This document shows positions 25,995 through 33,876 of a stretch of DNA of 64,000 nucleotides, piece after piece; within the stretch, counting starts at the first letter, position 1; every line of letters begins with the position of its first letter. The notes under the pieces are model-generated. The model did no database searches. It was not told where the DNA came from and saw nothing but the letters and a program-made list of their open reading frames with translations. This stretch comes from Streptomyces diacarni. Its GTDB lineage: Bacteria > Actinomycetota > Actinomycetes > Streptomycetales > Streptomycetaceae. Position numbers and translations under genes: made by a program. The stretch spans positions 62,001 through 126,000 of the forward strand of contig NZ_QOIN01000061.1 of assembly GCF_003323715.1 (NCBI RefSeq), read 5' to 3'.

Positions 25995-26041
25995 CGTTGT
26001 TCGCGGTACCTGTCCGGTAATCTACCGCATACGTTGTTCGC
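25995..26041. promoter_or_regulatory. Direct-repeat operator candidate, hydrolase/TetR
   Basis: CGTTGTTCGC occurs at 25995-26004 and again at 26032-26041, 37 bases apart, in the divergent promoter region. The first copy is part of GCGA-tcgttgt-TCGC. Likely binding sites of the adjacent TetR regulator. Confidence 0.5.
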
Positions 26042-26057
26042 AGAACAGGAGGTGGCC

Positions 26058-26870
26058 GTGCGCGAGGAGCCGCCGAGCAGCATCTGGCTGCGCCCCGTAC
26101 GCGCGGGGAAGGGGCCGGCGCCGACGTTCGCCCGCGAGGACCTCGCGGCGGCGGGCGTCGCGCTGGCCGACGAACAGGGGCTCGCGGCCGTCACCATGCG
26201 GGCGGTGGCGCGGGCCCTCGCCTCGGCACCCGCGTCCCTGTACCGGTACGTGACCACCCGCGACGAGCTGCTGGAGCTGATGGTGGACAAGGTGCACGCG
26301 GAGATGGATGTCCCCTCGGCGCGGTCGGGGCCGGGCGCGGACCGCCGTCGCCCCGTGACCGGGCTGCTCGCTCTCGCCCGGGAGAGCCGTCGCCTCCACC
26401 TCGCCCATCCGTGGCTGCTGGACGCGACGGCCACGCGCCGCCCCCTGGGCCCGCACGGGGTCGCCTACCTCGAACAGGCGCTGGCCGTACTCGCCGACAC
26501 CCCCGGCAGCGCGCGGAGCAAGCTGGAGGCCATCGGTGTCATGAACGCCGTGGTCGCCTCCCTCAGCCGCGCCGAACTCGACCAGGCCGCCGCCGGGAGG
26601 GGGGCGCTCCCGCAGTGGCAGCAGGCCCAGCACGCGTATCTGACCGCGCTCGCGACGGACGGCGACCACCCCCACCTGGTCGCCGCACTGGCCGCCGGGC
26701 AGGGAGCCGCCGCCGGGCAGCAGGCTGCCGGTCAGCGGGCCGGCGGCGTGGGCGGCGTGGACGGCGTGGGGGAGGAGTCCGCCGAAGCCCTCTTCGACCG
26801 CCTCGTCACCCGCGTACTGGCGGGCCTCCTCGCTCCGGAGGACGGCGGCCCTGCCGCGATGTCGGACTGA
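26058..26870 (+). CDS. TetR family regulator with long C-terminal domain
   Basis: 270 residues. HTH: PTFAREDLAAAGVALADEQGLAAVTMRAVARALASAPASLYRYV, with the TetR_C Tet-repressor-like C-terminus (HLAHPWLLDATATRRPLGPHG). Preceded by a Gly/Gln-rich insert near the end. GTG start with AGGAGG five bases upstream. Divergent from the hydrolase gene; convergent with the EamA transporter. Confidence 0.9.
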   Translation: MREEPPSSIWLRPVRAGKGPAPTFAREDLAAAGVALADEQGLAAVTMRAVARALASAPASLYRYVTTRDELLELMVDKVHAEMDVPSARSGPGADRRRPVTGLLALARESRRLHLAHPWLLDATATRRPLGPHGVAYLEQALAVLADTPGSARSKLEAIGVMNAVVASLSRAELDQAAAGRGALPQWQQAQHAYLTALATDGDHPHLVAALAAGQGAAAGQQAAGQRAGGVGGVDGVGEESAEALFDRLVTRVLAGLLAPEDGGPAAMSD

Positions 26871-26880
26871 GTACGGGCTT

Positions 26881-26916
26881 GACCGGCAGGCGGGGCGTGG
26901 TCACCGCCTGCCGGTC
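26881..26916. terminator. Bidirectional terminator, TetR / EamA
   Basis: Perfect 13-bp inverted repeat: GACCGGCAGGCGG (26881-26893) and CCGCCTGCCGGTC (26904-26916). The EamA stop codon falls in the loop, so the right arm is coding. Confidence 0.7.
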
Positions 26917-27989
26917 CGTACCGCTCCCGCGCTCGCGGCGACCACCATCGCGATCGCGGCGCACTGGAGCGCCGACAGCCCCTGGTGGAGCACCAGGTAT
27001 CCGGCCAGCGCGGCGACGGCCGGTGCCAGGCTCGTGAGGACCGCGAAGGTGGCCGCGGGCAGGCGGCGCAGCGCGAGCAGTTCGAGGGTGTAGGGCACGC
27101 CGGAGGACATCACCGCGATGGCCAGGCCCAGTACGAGCACGCCGGGTTCGAGCAGGGTCGTTCCGGCGGAGGTGAGGCCGAGCGGCAGGCTGACGAGTGC
27201 GGCGACGCTCATCGCGATGGCGAGGCCGTCCAGGCGGGGGAAGCGGGCGCCCGCGCGGGCGTTGAGCAGGATGTACGCGGCCCACATCGCCCCGGCGCCC
27301 AGGGCGAAGGCGACGCCGGGGAGGGTGAGCTGGTCGAAGCCGCCACTGCCCAGCAGGTAGACGCCGGCCAGTGCGAGGCCGGCCCACAGCAGGCCGGCGG
27401 CGCGGCGGGAGGTGACGGCGGACAGCAGCAGCGGCCCGAGCACTTCGAGGGTGACGGCCGGTCCGAGGGGGATGCGGTCGATCGCCTGGTAGAAGAGCAT
27501 GTTCATGCCGCCGAGGGCCAGGCCGAAGCCGGCGACGACGGTCCAGTCGGCGCGCGTGTAGCCGCGCAGCCGGGGGCGGGTGACGAGCAGCAGCAGGACG
27601 GCGGCGAGCGCGATCCGCAGGGCGACCGTGCCGAGCGCCCCGGCCCGCGGGAACAGCAGCGCGGCGAAGGCCGACCCGAACTGGACGGACACCGTCCCGG
27701 CCAGCACGAGGCCGACACCGGTGAGACTGCCGCGCCCGGTGGACCCGCCGACGTGCACACGGACCGCCGAGACCTCAGGCCCGGCGGCCGCTTCCGACCC
27801 GGCGTGCCCGGCACCCGCGGTGTTCCCGGCGCCCGCGGTGTTCCCGGGCTTCCCGGTGTCCCCTGCGGACATGGAGGCGGCGGCAGAGACGGACGCCGCG
27901 GCAGGCGCGGACGTGGCGGCAGGCACGGGCGTGGCGGCAGGCACGGGCGCGGACGCCGCGGTGGCGGGATCGGGCGCGGTGGAGGTCAT
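26901..27989 (-). CDS. EamA/RhtA-type exporter
   Basis: 362 residues. About 70 residues of Ala/Pro/Thr/Gly repeats at the N-terminus (partly from tandem DNA repeats) precede ten membrane helices in two EamA halves, e.g. GTVSVQFGSAFAALLFP, LGGMNMLFYQAIDRIPLGPAVTLEVLGPLL and FAVLTSLAPAVAALAGYLVL. Members export amino acids or other metabolites (RhtA exports threonine and homoserine). ATG 27989 chosen for the GTGAAGG ribosome site just upstream. Divergent from a LysR regulator. Confidence 0.9.
   Translation of the reverse strand: MTSTAPDPATAASAPVPAATPVPAATSAPAAASVSAAASMSAGDTGKPGNTAGAGNTAGAGHAGSEAAAGPEVSAVRVHVGGSTGRGSLTGVGLVLAGTVSVQFGSAFAALLFPRAGALGTVALRIALAAVLLLLVTRPRLRGYTRADWTVVAGFGLALGGMNMLFYQAIDRIPLGPAVTLEVLGPLLLSAVTSRRAAGLLWAGLALAGVYLLGSGGFDQLTLPGVAFALGAGAMWAAYILLNARAGARFPRLDGLAIAMSVAALVSLPLGLTSAGTTLLEPGVLVLGLAIAVMSSGVPYTLELLALRRLPAATFAVLTSLAPAVAALAGYLVLHQGLSALQCAAIAMVVAASAGAVRTGRR
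27815..27960. repeat. Tandem repeats in the EamA N-terminal coding region
   Basis: CGCGGTGTTCCCGG occurs twice in tandem near 27815-27850 and GGCGGCAGGCACGGGCG twice near 27913-27950. They encode the Ala/Gly/Thr/Pro-rich leader of the transporter and vary easily in copy number. Confidence 0.6.
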
Positions 27990-28064
27990 GGCCTTCACGC
28001 TAGGGATTCTTCCTACGCGGGTGAAATGCCGATTCCGCAGTGGTTATGCTCGGGAGGCATGACC

Positions 28065-28940
28065 ATGGAGCTGCGCCACCTGCGGGCCTTCCTCGCGATC
28101 GCCGAGGCGGGCAGTGTCACCCGTGCCGCCGCCCGCCTCCACGTGGGGCAGCCCGCGCTCTCGCGCACGCTGCGCCAGCTCGAGGACCACCTGCGGACCC
28201 GCCTCGTGGACCGTTCCACGCACCATCTCGAACTCACGGCCGCCGGACGCGCGTTCCGTGACAAGGCGGCGGCCGCCCTCGCCGCGGTCGAGGTCGCGCT
28301 CGACCCCCGCGGGCTGACGGCCTGGCCGCTGCGGCTCGGCCACACCTGGGCGGCGCTCGGCGACCACACCGTGCCGCTGATGCGCCGCTGGGACGAGGCG
28401 CATCCGGGCGTGCCGCTGGAGCTGCGGCGGATCGACGACGCCACGGCGGGGCTCACGCGGGGCGCGGTCGACGTGGCTCTGCTGCGCGGCACCGTCACCG
28501 TCTCGGGGATCGCCACGCGCCTGCTGCTGCGGGAGGAGCGGGTGGCGGTCGTCTCGGCGGACAGCTCGCTGGCCGCGCTGCCGCAGGTGACGCTGGCGGA
28601 CCTCGCCACCCGCCCGATCGCCCTCAACACCGTCTCGGGCACGACCACGATGGACCTGTGGCCGCCCACCGCCCGGCCCGTGGGGGCCATCGAGGTGGCC
28701 AACACCGACGAGTGGCTCATCGCGATCGCCGCGGACCGTGCCGTGGGGGTGTCCACGACGGCCACGCCGCGCAACCACACGCACCCCTCGCTGGTCTACC
28801 GTCCGCTGGTGGACGCGCCTGCCGTACCCGTGGTCCTCGCCTGGCGCGAGGGCCCAGGACACCCGGCCGTCCCCGATCTCGTGGCACTGGCGTGCGAGGT
28901 CGTCGCGGGCGGCGGGGAGGACGAGGGCGGCACGCCGTAG
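28065..28940 (+). CDS. LysR family transcriptional regulator
   Basis: 291 residues. Canonical start MELRHLRAFLAIAEAGSVTRAAARLHVGQPALSRTLRQLEDHL with the LysR winged helix, then a periplasmic-binding-like effector domain (about 90-290). ATG at 28065 chosen over 28059 because CGGGAGG is then properly spaced. Divergent from the EamA exporter, which it probably controls in response to the exported compound. Confidence 0.93.
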   Translation: MELRHLRAFLAIAEAGSVTRAAARLHVGQPALSRTLRQLEDHLRTRLVDRSTHHLELTAAGRAFRDKAAAALAAVEVALDPRGLTAWPLRLGHTWAALGDHTVPLMRRWDEAHPGVPLELRRIDDATAGLTRGAVDVALLRGTVTVSGIATRLLLREERVAVVSADSSLAALPQVTLADLATRPIALNTVSGTTTMDLWPPTARPVGAIEVANTDEWLIAIAADRAVGVSTTATPRNHTHPSLVYRPLVDAPAVPVVLAWREGPGHPAVPDLVALACEVVAGGGEDEGGTP

Positions 28941-29001
28941 CCGGCAGGCGTGCTACACCGGCCCGCCCCCCACCGGCACCGGCACCGGCCTCCGCGTCGG
29001 C

Positions 29002-29766
29002 TCAACTGCCGGTGGCGGTCCGCCGCGCGGTGACCACCACGGAGGTGTACGGCATCGTGAACGCGCCGCCCATGGCGTCGATGGCGGCACCGGTCGCCGC
29101 CATCAGTTCCCGGAGCGTGGCGGCCGGCATCCGGGCCGCCACCCCGCTGGTGGGGATCTGGTCCAGCCAGGCGTCGCGCGTGTAGGACCGCTCCCAGGTG
29201 AACCGCCACTCCTCCGGCTCGTCGAACGCACCGGCCCGCCGTATCCCGTCGGCGGCCGTCGCGAGCAGTGCCACGTGCCCGTCGAGGGCGGGCTTCGCCC
29301 ACTGGTTGAGCGGCTCGTGAGGCAGCACCCGCTGGTGCACGTCGTGGAAGGCCGCCGCGACCTCGGGCGAGGGCGCGGGGACGTTCCAGAAGAGGGCCAG
29401 CCTGCCGTCCGGGCGCAGCACCCGGGCCGCCTTGGCCGCCCCGGCGACGGGGTCGACCCAGTGCCAGGTCTGGCCCGCGACCACGGCGTCGAACACGCGC
29501 CCGGCCGCGTCCCAGTCCTCGAACGCCGCCACCTCGGTCTCGACGCCGCCGCGCCGCGCGAAGGCGGCCATGCGTGCGTCCACGTCGAGGCCGAGGACGT
29601 GGCAGCCGACTGCCTCGAACTGGCGGGCGGCGATTCCGGTGCCGCAGCCGACGTCGAGCACGGAGGGGCCCGGACTGCCGGCGGCGATCCGCCGTACCAG
29701 CGCTTCCGGATAGCGGGGCCGCGCCCGGTCGTAGCGTGCGGCGTCCACGCCGAACGATTCGGCCAT
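29002..29766 (-). CDS. SAM-dependent methyltransferase
   Basis: 254-residue class-I methyltransferase. AdoMet motif I VLDVGCGTGIAARQ, the acidic residue at the end of strand 2 (LGLDVDARM), and the WHWVDP and LALFWNVP motifs are typical of the UbiE/type-11 group. ATG at 29766 (AESFGVDAARYD) chosen: CAGGAACGCCGG gives a ribosome site and other family members begin so. An upstream ATG at 29829 would place the start inside an operator palindrome. Divergent from a TetR regulator. Confidence 0.88.
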   Translation of the reverse strand: MAESFGVDAARYDRARPRYPEALVRRIAAGSPGPSVLDVGCGTGIAARQFEAVGCHVLGLDVDARMAAFARRGGVETEVAAFEDWDAAGRVFDAVVAGQTWHWVDPVAGAAKAARVLRPDGRLALFWNVPAPSPEVAAAFHDVHQRVLPHEPLNQWAKPALDGHVALLATAADGIRRAGAFDEPEEWRFTWERSYTRDAWLDQIPTSGVAARMPAATLRELMAATGAAIDAMGGAFTMPYTSVVVTARRTATGS

Positions 29767-29820
29767 CCGGCGTTCCTGATGGGATGCGGGCGTGGCGGAC
29801 TGTGCGCCGTCCGGCGGTAG

Positions 29821-29858
29821 AGTGGGCATGCGCCCACCGTAGTGGGCACATGCCCACT
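29821..29858. promoter_or_regulatory. Two tandem palindromic operators, methyltransferase/TetR
   Basis: GTGGGC ATGC GCCCAC (29822-29837) and AGTGGGCA CA TGCCCACT (29841-29858) share the GTGGGC/GCCCAC arms; their centres are 20 bases apart, two helical turns. Excellent candidates for binding by the adjacent TetR protein. Confidence 0.75.
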
Positions 29859-29879
29859 AGGCAACGGAAAGGGATGCGA

Positions 29880-30464
29880 GTGCCGACCGGAGTGCACCTG
29901 AGCGACGTACGCGGCAGGCTCTTCGACGCCGCCGAACGCGTCCTGCTGCGGGAAGGGCCCAGCGCGCTCACCAGCCGGGCCGTCACCACGGAAGCCGACT
30001 GCGCCAAAGGCGTACTGCACCGGCACTTCGCCGACTTCGACGGCTTCCTCGCCGCACTCGTCCTCGACCGCATCGCCCGGCTCGACGCGCAGACCCGCGC
30101 ACTGTGCGACGCGGCCGGGAGCCGCACCGTCGCCGACAACCTCACAGAGGCGCTGACGACGGTGTTCGAGTCCGTCGCCGTCGCGATCGTCGGACTGGTC
30201 ACCTCACGCGACGAACTGCGGGCCCGGCTGCGCGCGTCCCGCCCCACGGGCGTCCCGCTGCTCGCCGAGGCCACGGCGATGATCGCCGCCTACCTCGCCG
30301 CCGAACGCGGCCTCGGCCGCGTCGCGGCCGACGCCGACATCGACGTCCTGGCCCCGACGCTGATCGGCGCCGCGCATCTGCTCTTCGCCGACCGCACGGG
30401 CACCCCGCCCGACACGGCGGCCGTGCACCGGTCCGTGGTCACGGTCCTTGCCGGGGCGGGGTGA
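29880..30464 (+). CDS. TetR family regulator
   Basis: 194 residues. HTH near the N-terminus: VRGRLFDAAERVLLREGPSALTSRAVTTEADCAKGVLHRHFADF. GTG at 29880 chosen because GGAAAGGG lies six bases upstream; an ATG six bases earlier is possible. The two operator palindromes sit 22-60 bases upstream, implying autoregulation and control of the methyltransferase. Convergent with dacA-like gene 33 bases away. Confidence 0.9.
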   Translation: MPTGVHLSDVRGRLFDAAERVLLREGPSALTSRAVTTEADCAKGVLHRHFADFDGFLAALVLDRIARLDAQTRALCDAAGSRTVADNLTEALTTVFESVAVAIVGLVTSRDELRARLRASRPTGVPLLAEATAMIAAYLAAERGLGRVAADADIDVLAPTLIGAAHLLFADRTGTPPDTAAVHRSVVTVLAGAG

Positions 30465-30497
30465 CGCCCCCGCCCACCCGCGCGGGCAGGGGGGCCG

Positions 30498-31430
30498 TCA
30501 GTCCTGCGCGCCGTCCGACGGTTCTTCCTCGATCTCCATGTCCTTCGCGTCGTCGGACCCGAAGCCGTGGTCCAGCAGTTTGGCCGCGTCCTGGAACCTG
30601 TCCTTGCTGTTGAGGACCGCGCCGACGAACTCCTTGTCGCCACGGGTGGCGGCGAACACCAGGCACTCGCCCGCCTTGGCGGTGGTCCCGGTCTTGATGC
30701 CGATCACGCCGTCGTACGCGTCGAGGAGATGGTTGGTGTTGTTCCAGGTGTAGTAGCGGGTACGGCCGTTGGCGGCCGGGGCCTCGCTCTTGAACTTCTC
30801 CGTCTTGACGGCCTTGCGGAAGACGGAGTTCCGCATCGCGTGCCGGGCCAGCTGCACCAGTTCCTTCGGGGTGCTGGCGTCCTCGCCCGTCCCGTCGAAG
30901 GTGGAGAACCTCGTCTTGTTCAGGTGCAGCGAGTCGGCCTTGGCGTTCATCTTCCCGACGAACGACTTCACCCGCTGAGTCTTGGTGTCGCCCTCACCGA
31001 AGGTGTCGGCCAGCGCGTAGGCGGCGTCGGCGCCCGACGGCAGCAGCGCGGCATAGAGCAGCTGGCGGACGGTGAGCTTGTCGCCCGTCTGAAGATCAGC
31101 CGTGCTGGCGTGGTGCTCGGTGACGTAGTCGCGGTACGCCTGCTCGACCGGAACCCGGCGCCCCAGGTCCACGTTCTCGGTGTCGAGGACGACAGTGGCG
31201 ACCATGATCTTCGTCGTGCTCGCGATGGGGCGGACGGTGTCGGCTTCCTTGGTGAAGACCGACTTGCCGCTCTTGCCGCTCACGTCGACCAGCGCGGCGC
31301 CCTTGGCGGCGACGGTCGGAGGGGTGTCGCGGGAGATGACGGCGTGGGCGACCAGTGGGGTGGCCACGAGCAGCGCCCCGCCGCCGGCGACAGCGGCAAC
31401 GACCTTACGGCTCGGCTTTCTGACAGTCAT
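30498..31430 (-). CDS. D-alanyl-D-alanine carboxypeptidase, S11 family
   Basis: 310-residue exported penicillin-binding protein that trims the terminal D-Ala of peptidoglycan stem peptides. Signal or anchor helix near 10-30 (VVAAVAGGGALLVATPLVAHA). Catalytic motifs: SxxK as STTK (ASTTKIMVAT), the second box PSGADAAYALAD (Ala where many members have Asn) and KTG in GIKTGTTAKAGECL. No C-terminal membrane anchor; acidic tail EIEEEPSDGAQD. ATG at 31430 chosen for the signal peptide; the frame stays open 43 codons upstream. Monocistronic. Confidence 0.93.
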   Translation of the reverse strand: MTVRKPSRKVVAAVAGGGALLVATPLVAHAVISRDTPPTVAAKGAALVDVSGKSGKSVFTKEADTVRPIASTTKIMVATVVLDTENVDLGRRVPVEQAYRDYVTEHHASTADLQTGDKLTVRQLLYAALLPSGADAAYALADTFGEGDTKTQRVKSFVGKMNAKADSLHLNKTRFSTFDGTGEDASTPKELVQLARHAMRNSVFRKAVKTEKFKSEAPAANGRTRYYTWNNTNHLLDAYDGVIGIKTGTTAKAGECLVFAATRGDKEFVGAVLNSKDRFQDAAKLLDHGFGSDDAKDMEIEEEPSDGAQD

Positions 31431-32209
31431 CTGGGAGTGCTCCGCATCTGCGGTGTGGCGTCGGTGGGGGTGCTGCGCGCGGCGGCGACGCGTGCGCTCG
31501 CTCCGCCATCCGTGGGGCACGGAGCCGGACGCCGCCGCCGAAGCTCGCACTGGCTTCACGGGAACGCGGGATCACCGGTTCAATCCGGCGCGCCGCCACG
31601 GGATCGCCGGGCGCGCATCAGTTGTGATGCCGAGCCCTGGGAGGAAGTTCACGGGAACGGGAAACTTATCGAGGGCTGCGACCGGGAAGGTCCCCCTCCA
31701 CCTCTCCGGCCGGGCGTGCCGACTCCGAGGGCAGTCAGAGTCCGGACGCCGATGCCTCGTCCAGGACGCGGGAGAGGTCGGCGGGCAGGCGCAGGACGGT
31801 GTGCAGGCCGACCCCCGTGCGGCCCGTGCTGCCCGGTTGCGGCAGCGCACGGCGAGACGGAACATCCCCCGTGGGCCCGGGTGTGCTGCCCCTCCGCTCT
31901 GGGGCGTGCCCCGCCGCGCGCGCCACCTCGCCCAACCTCACCGGCTCGGGAAGGCGTTCGGTAAGGAGGCGCGGTGCGGACCGCACGGCGGGGTGCCGGG
32001 GGCGGTCCAGGAGCCCCGAGTATGCGCGACGGCGGCCGGTCTCTTCCTGTTCGGAGCCGCCGCCCGTGGAGCCCGAACCGGTCGAGCCCGCGTTCTTGGC
32101 GCCGTCACCGTCACCGTCGTCCGCCGTCGCGGGGATCTCCGGCCGGGTCCACTGGCCGATACCTCTCGTGTGGTGGCGGCCGAGAGGTGCGCAGGACCTG
32201 ATGTAGGAG
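31431..32209. other. Gene-poor intergenic region
   Basis: About 780 bases with no supportable gene. A minus-strand open frame at 31735-31986 (83 codons, GTG start, ending VLDEASASGL) has somewhat gene-like codon bias near its 3' end and might be a remnant of a decayed gene, but I recognise nothing in it. No tRNA or riboswitch pattern was recognised. The promoter of the carboxypeptidase should lie in its left part. Confidence 0.45.
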
Positions 32210-32232
32210 CGTCACCCCCTGAGGGGGTGACG
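32210..32232. terminator. Terminator of the WhiJ-like operon
   Basis: Perfect 10-bp hairpin CGTCACCCCC (32210-32219), loop TGA, GGGGGTGACG (32223-32232), just past the DUF397 stop codon. Confidence 0.75.
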
Positions 32233-32234
32233 AG

Positions 32235-32510
32235 TCAGGGTTGGGTGGTGGTGGCGTGGGTGGTGAACCGCGCCCAGGCGGCGGGGGAGAGGGCGAGGGC
32301 GGGCCCGCCCGGGTTCTTCGAGTCCCGCACGTGCACGACGCCGCGCGAACAACTCGCCACCTCCAGGCAGTTGCCGCCTTCTGTCCCGCTGTAGCTGGAC
32401 TTGTGCCAGGTGTAGGCGACTTCGAGGCAGGCGCCGCCCTCGCTGCCGCTGTAGCTGGACTTGAACCACGCCAGGTTGCCGGTGCCGGGTGTGGACTGTG
32501 CGTTGCTCAT
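32235..32510 (-). CDS. DUF397 protein with duplicated motif
   Basis: 91 residues. DUF397 proteins are small partners of WhiJ-type regulators. Here the N-terminal motif is present twice in a row (LAWFKSSYSGSEGGACLEVA and TWHKSSYSGTEGGNCLEVA), followed by the normal VHVRDSKNPGGPALALSPAAWARF. The duplicated DNA unit is about 54 bases. ATG overlaps the stop of the upstream XRE gene (ATGA), so it is translationally coupled. Member of the regulator trio with the XRE protein and the divergent HATPase. Confidence 0.92.
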   Translation of the reverse strand: MSNAQSTPGTGNLAWFKSSYSGSEGGACLEVAYTWHKSSYSGTEGGNCLEVASCSRGVVHVRDSKNPGGPALALSPAAWARFTTHATTTQP

Positions 32511-33334
32511 GCCTCTCCTAGCAGCCGATCTAGCAGGCTTCGGGAGTCTTCGATGTTGAGAGCCTGCGTTCGCAGCATCGCATACTTCCGAGCAAGAATG
32601 CTGACCTCGTTCGGTTCGGAGACGAGCATGCTGCCACGCTGGGTCTCCATGTATCCCAACTGCTCGTTCTCGGGGGTTTCCAGCACGATGAAAGGGCCAT
32701 CGAGTCCGGCATGAGTCTCTCGACCGAGCGGCATGATCTGGATCGAGACACCCGGGAGGTCCGAGTCTCGCCGGAGGCGACACATCTGCTGGCGACGAGC
32801 CGCGTCTCCACCTAGCCGGTCCATCAACACGGCTTCAGAGATGACGAAGCTCGCTGAGGGCGGAGTCTTCCGGTGGAACACGCTCTGACGATCCATACGA
32901 CCGGCAACCTGGACCTCAAGCTCGTCCGCGCTCAACGGCGGCTCTTTGCTCCGAAAAACCGCTCGGGCGTAATCCTCCGTCTGCAACAGTCCGGGCAACA
33001 CCTGGTTCTCGAACCAGTCGATGGCCAAAGCTTCCCGCTCCCGATCGATGAACTCCTCCGCCCACAGCGGATACTTGTCCATCTCGGGGAGGTTGGCGAC
33101 GGCGATCGCCAGCGAGTTCTTCGTTCCGAGGATGTCGTCCAACAGTTCCGCGAGGTCGCTCTTGAGGGGGCGTCGGCCCTGTTCGATGGAGGCGATGGTC
33201 TCCTCGTCGACACACGCCTGTTTGGCGAGCCCGCACTGCGTGAAGCCCGCCACGCGGCGGTAGTTGGCCAGCAACTGGCCGACCATCTTCATGGCGGACG
33301 CATTCTTCTGACGCTTCTTCTGTGGCATAGCCAT
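32507..33334 (-). CDS. XRE-family regulator with DUF5753 domain (WhiJ-like)
   Basis: 275 residues. N-terminal helix-turn-helix (about 15-75: MVGQLLANYRRVAGFTQCGLAKQACVDEETIASIEQGRRP) and the DUF5753 effector domain (WFENQVLPGLLQTEDYARAV; FVISEAVLMDRLGGDAARRQQM; SIQIMPLGRETHAGLDGPFIVLE). ATG has GGGGAGAGAC upstream. Streptomycetes hold many such paralogues; WhiJ of S. coelicolor represses development genes until relieved by its small partner. Base composition is lower in GC than neighbours, common for this family. Confidence 0.93.
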   Translation of the reverse strand: MAMPQKKRQKNASAMKMVGQLLANYRRVAGFTQCGLAKQACVDEETIASIEQGRRPLKSDLAELLDDILGTKNSLAIAVANLPEMDKYPLWAEEFIDREREALAIDWFENQVLPGLLQTEDYARAVFRSKEPPLSADELEVQVAGRMDRQSVFHRKTPPSASFVISEAVLMDRLGGDAARRQQMCRLRRDSDLPGVSIQIMPLGRETHAGLDGPFIVLETPENEQLGYMETQRGSMLVSEPNEVSILARKYAMLRTQALNIEDSRSLLDRLLGEA

Positions 33335-33374
33335 GTCTCTCCCCAACCCACGCCCGGTTGAGTTTTGCCGGGGC

Positions 33375-33393
33375 CGTACAGCCGAGCTGTACG
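33375..33393. promoter_or_regulatory. Palindrome between XRE and HATPase genes
   Basis: CGTACAG (33375-33381) CCGAG CTGTACG (33387-33393), a perfect 7-bp inverted repeat with a five-base centre in the 105-base divergent region. Likely operator of the WhiJ-like regulator. Confidence 0.6.
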
Positions 33394-33439
33394 ACCTCCC
33401 TCCCTGGTGAGCGTATCCACAGATCGCGACGGTTCTCTC

Positions 33440-33859
33440 ATGAACCGGGAAACTCATCTGCCCCATTTCCGTGAGCACTTCTACCGCAGGGAGCGCCGTT
33501 CCATTCCCCGTTCTCGCGCATTTGTACGGGAGGCGCTCACCGCCTGGGGTGTGGGCGAGCGGCGCGACGACGTACTCGTCTGCGTCAGCGAGATCGCGAC
33601 GAACGCGCTGCTGCACGGCGTACCGCCCGGACGGGGGTTCCGCGTCATGATCTGGCTGGATCATGACGGCCTGCTCCGCGTGGAGGTGCACGACAGCGGT
33701 GACGGCGCACCCCGCGTCGGGCGCCCGGACGGCGAGGCCGAGTCGGGCCGGGGCCTGCTCCTCGTCGAGACGCTGGCGGACAAGTGGGGGGTGGGGGAGC
33801 GGAACCCGGGAAAGGTGGTGTGGGCGGAGTTCGCCGGCTGCTCGCCCGGTGACAGGTGA
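33440..33859 (+). CDS. HATPase (RsbW/AbaA-like) regulatory protein
   Basis: 139 residues of the GHKL ATP-binding fold found in anti-sigma-type kinases. N box VSEIATNALLHGV (Glu and Asn), G1 box VEVHDSGDGAP and G2 box GRGLLLVETLADKWGV. ATG chosen at MNRETHLPHF; a GTG at 33407 is possible. Such genes sit beside WhiJ/DUF397 pairs in Streptomyces. Target unknown. Confidence 0.88.
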   Translation: MNRETHLPHFREHFYRRERRSIPRSRAFVREALTAWGVGERRDDVLVCVSEIATNALLHGVPPGRGFRVMIWLDHDGLLRVEVHDSGDGAPRVGRPDGEAESGRGLLLVETLADKWGVGERNPGKVVWAEFAGCSPGDR

Positions 33860-33876
33860 CGGCGGGACTCCGCGCG

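Noticed and set aside
31561..31630. GGTTCAATCC resembling a tRNA T-loop
   Set aside because: Stem is only 4 bp with a 6-base loop, and no acceptor, D or anticodon arm can be drawn around it.
31735..31986. 83-codon frame as a real gene
   Set aside because: No motif, no ribosome site, shares a region with other open frames; kept only as a remark on a possible remnant.
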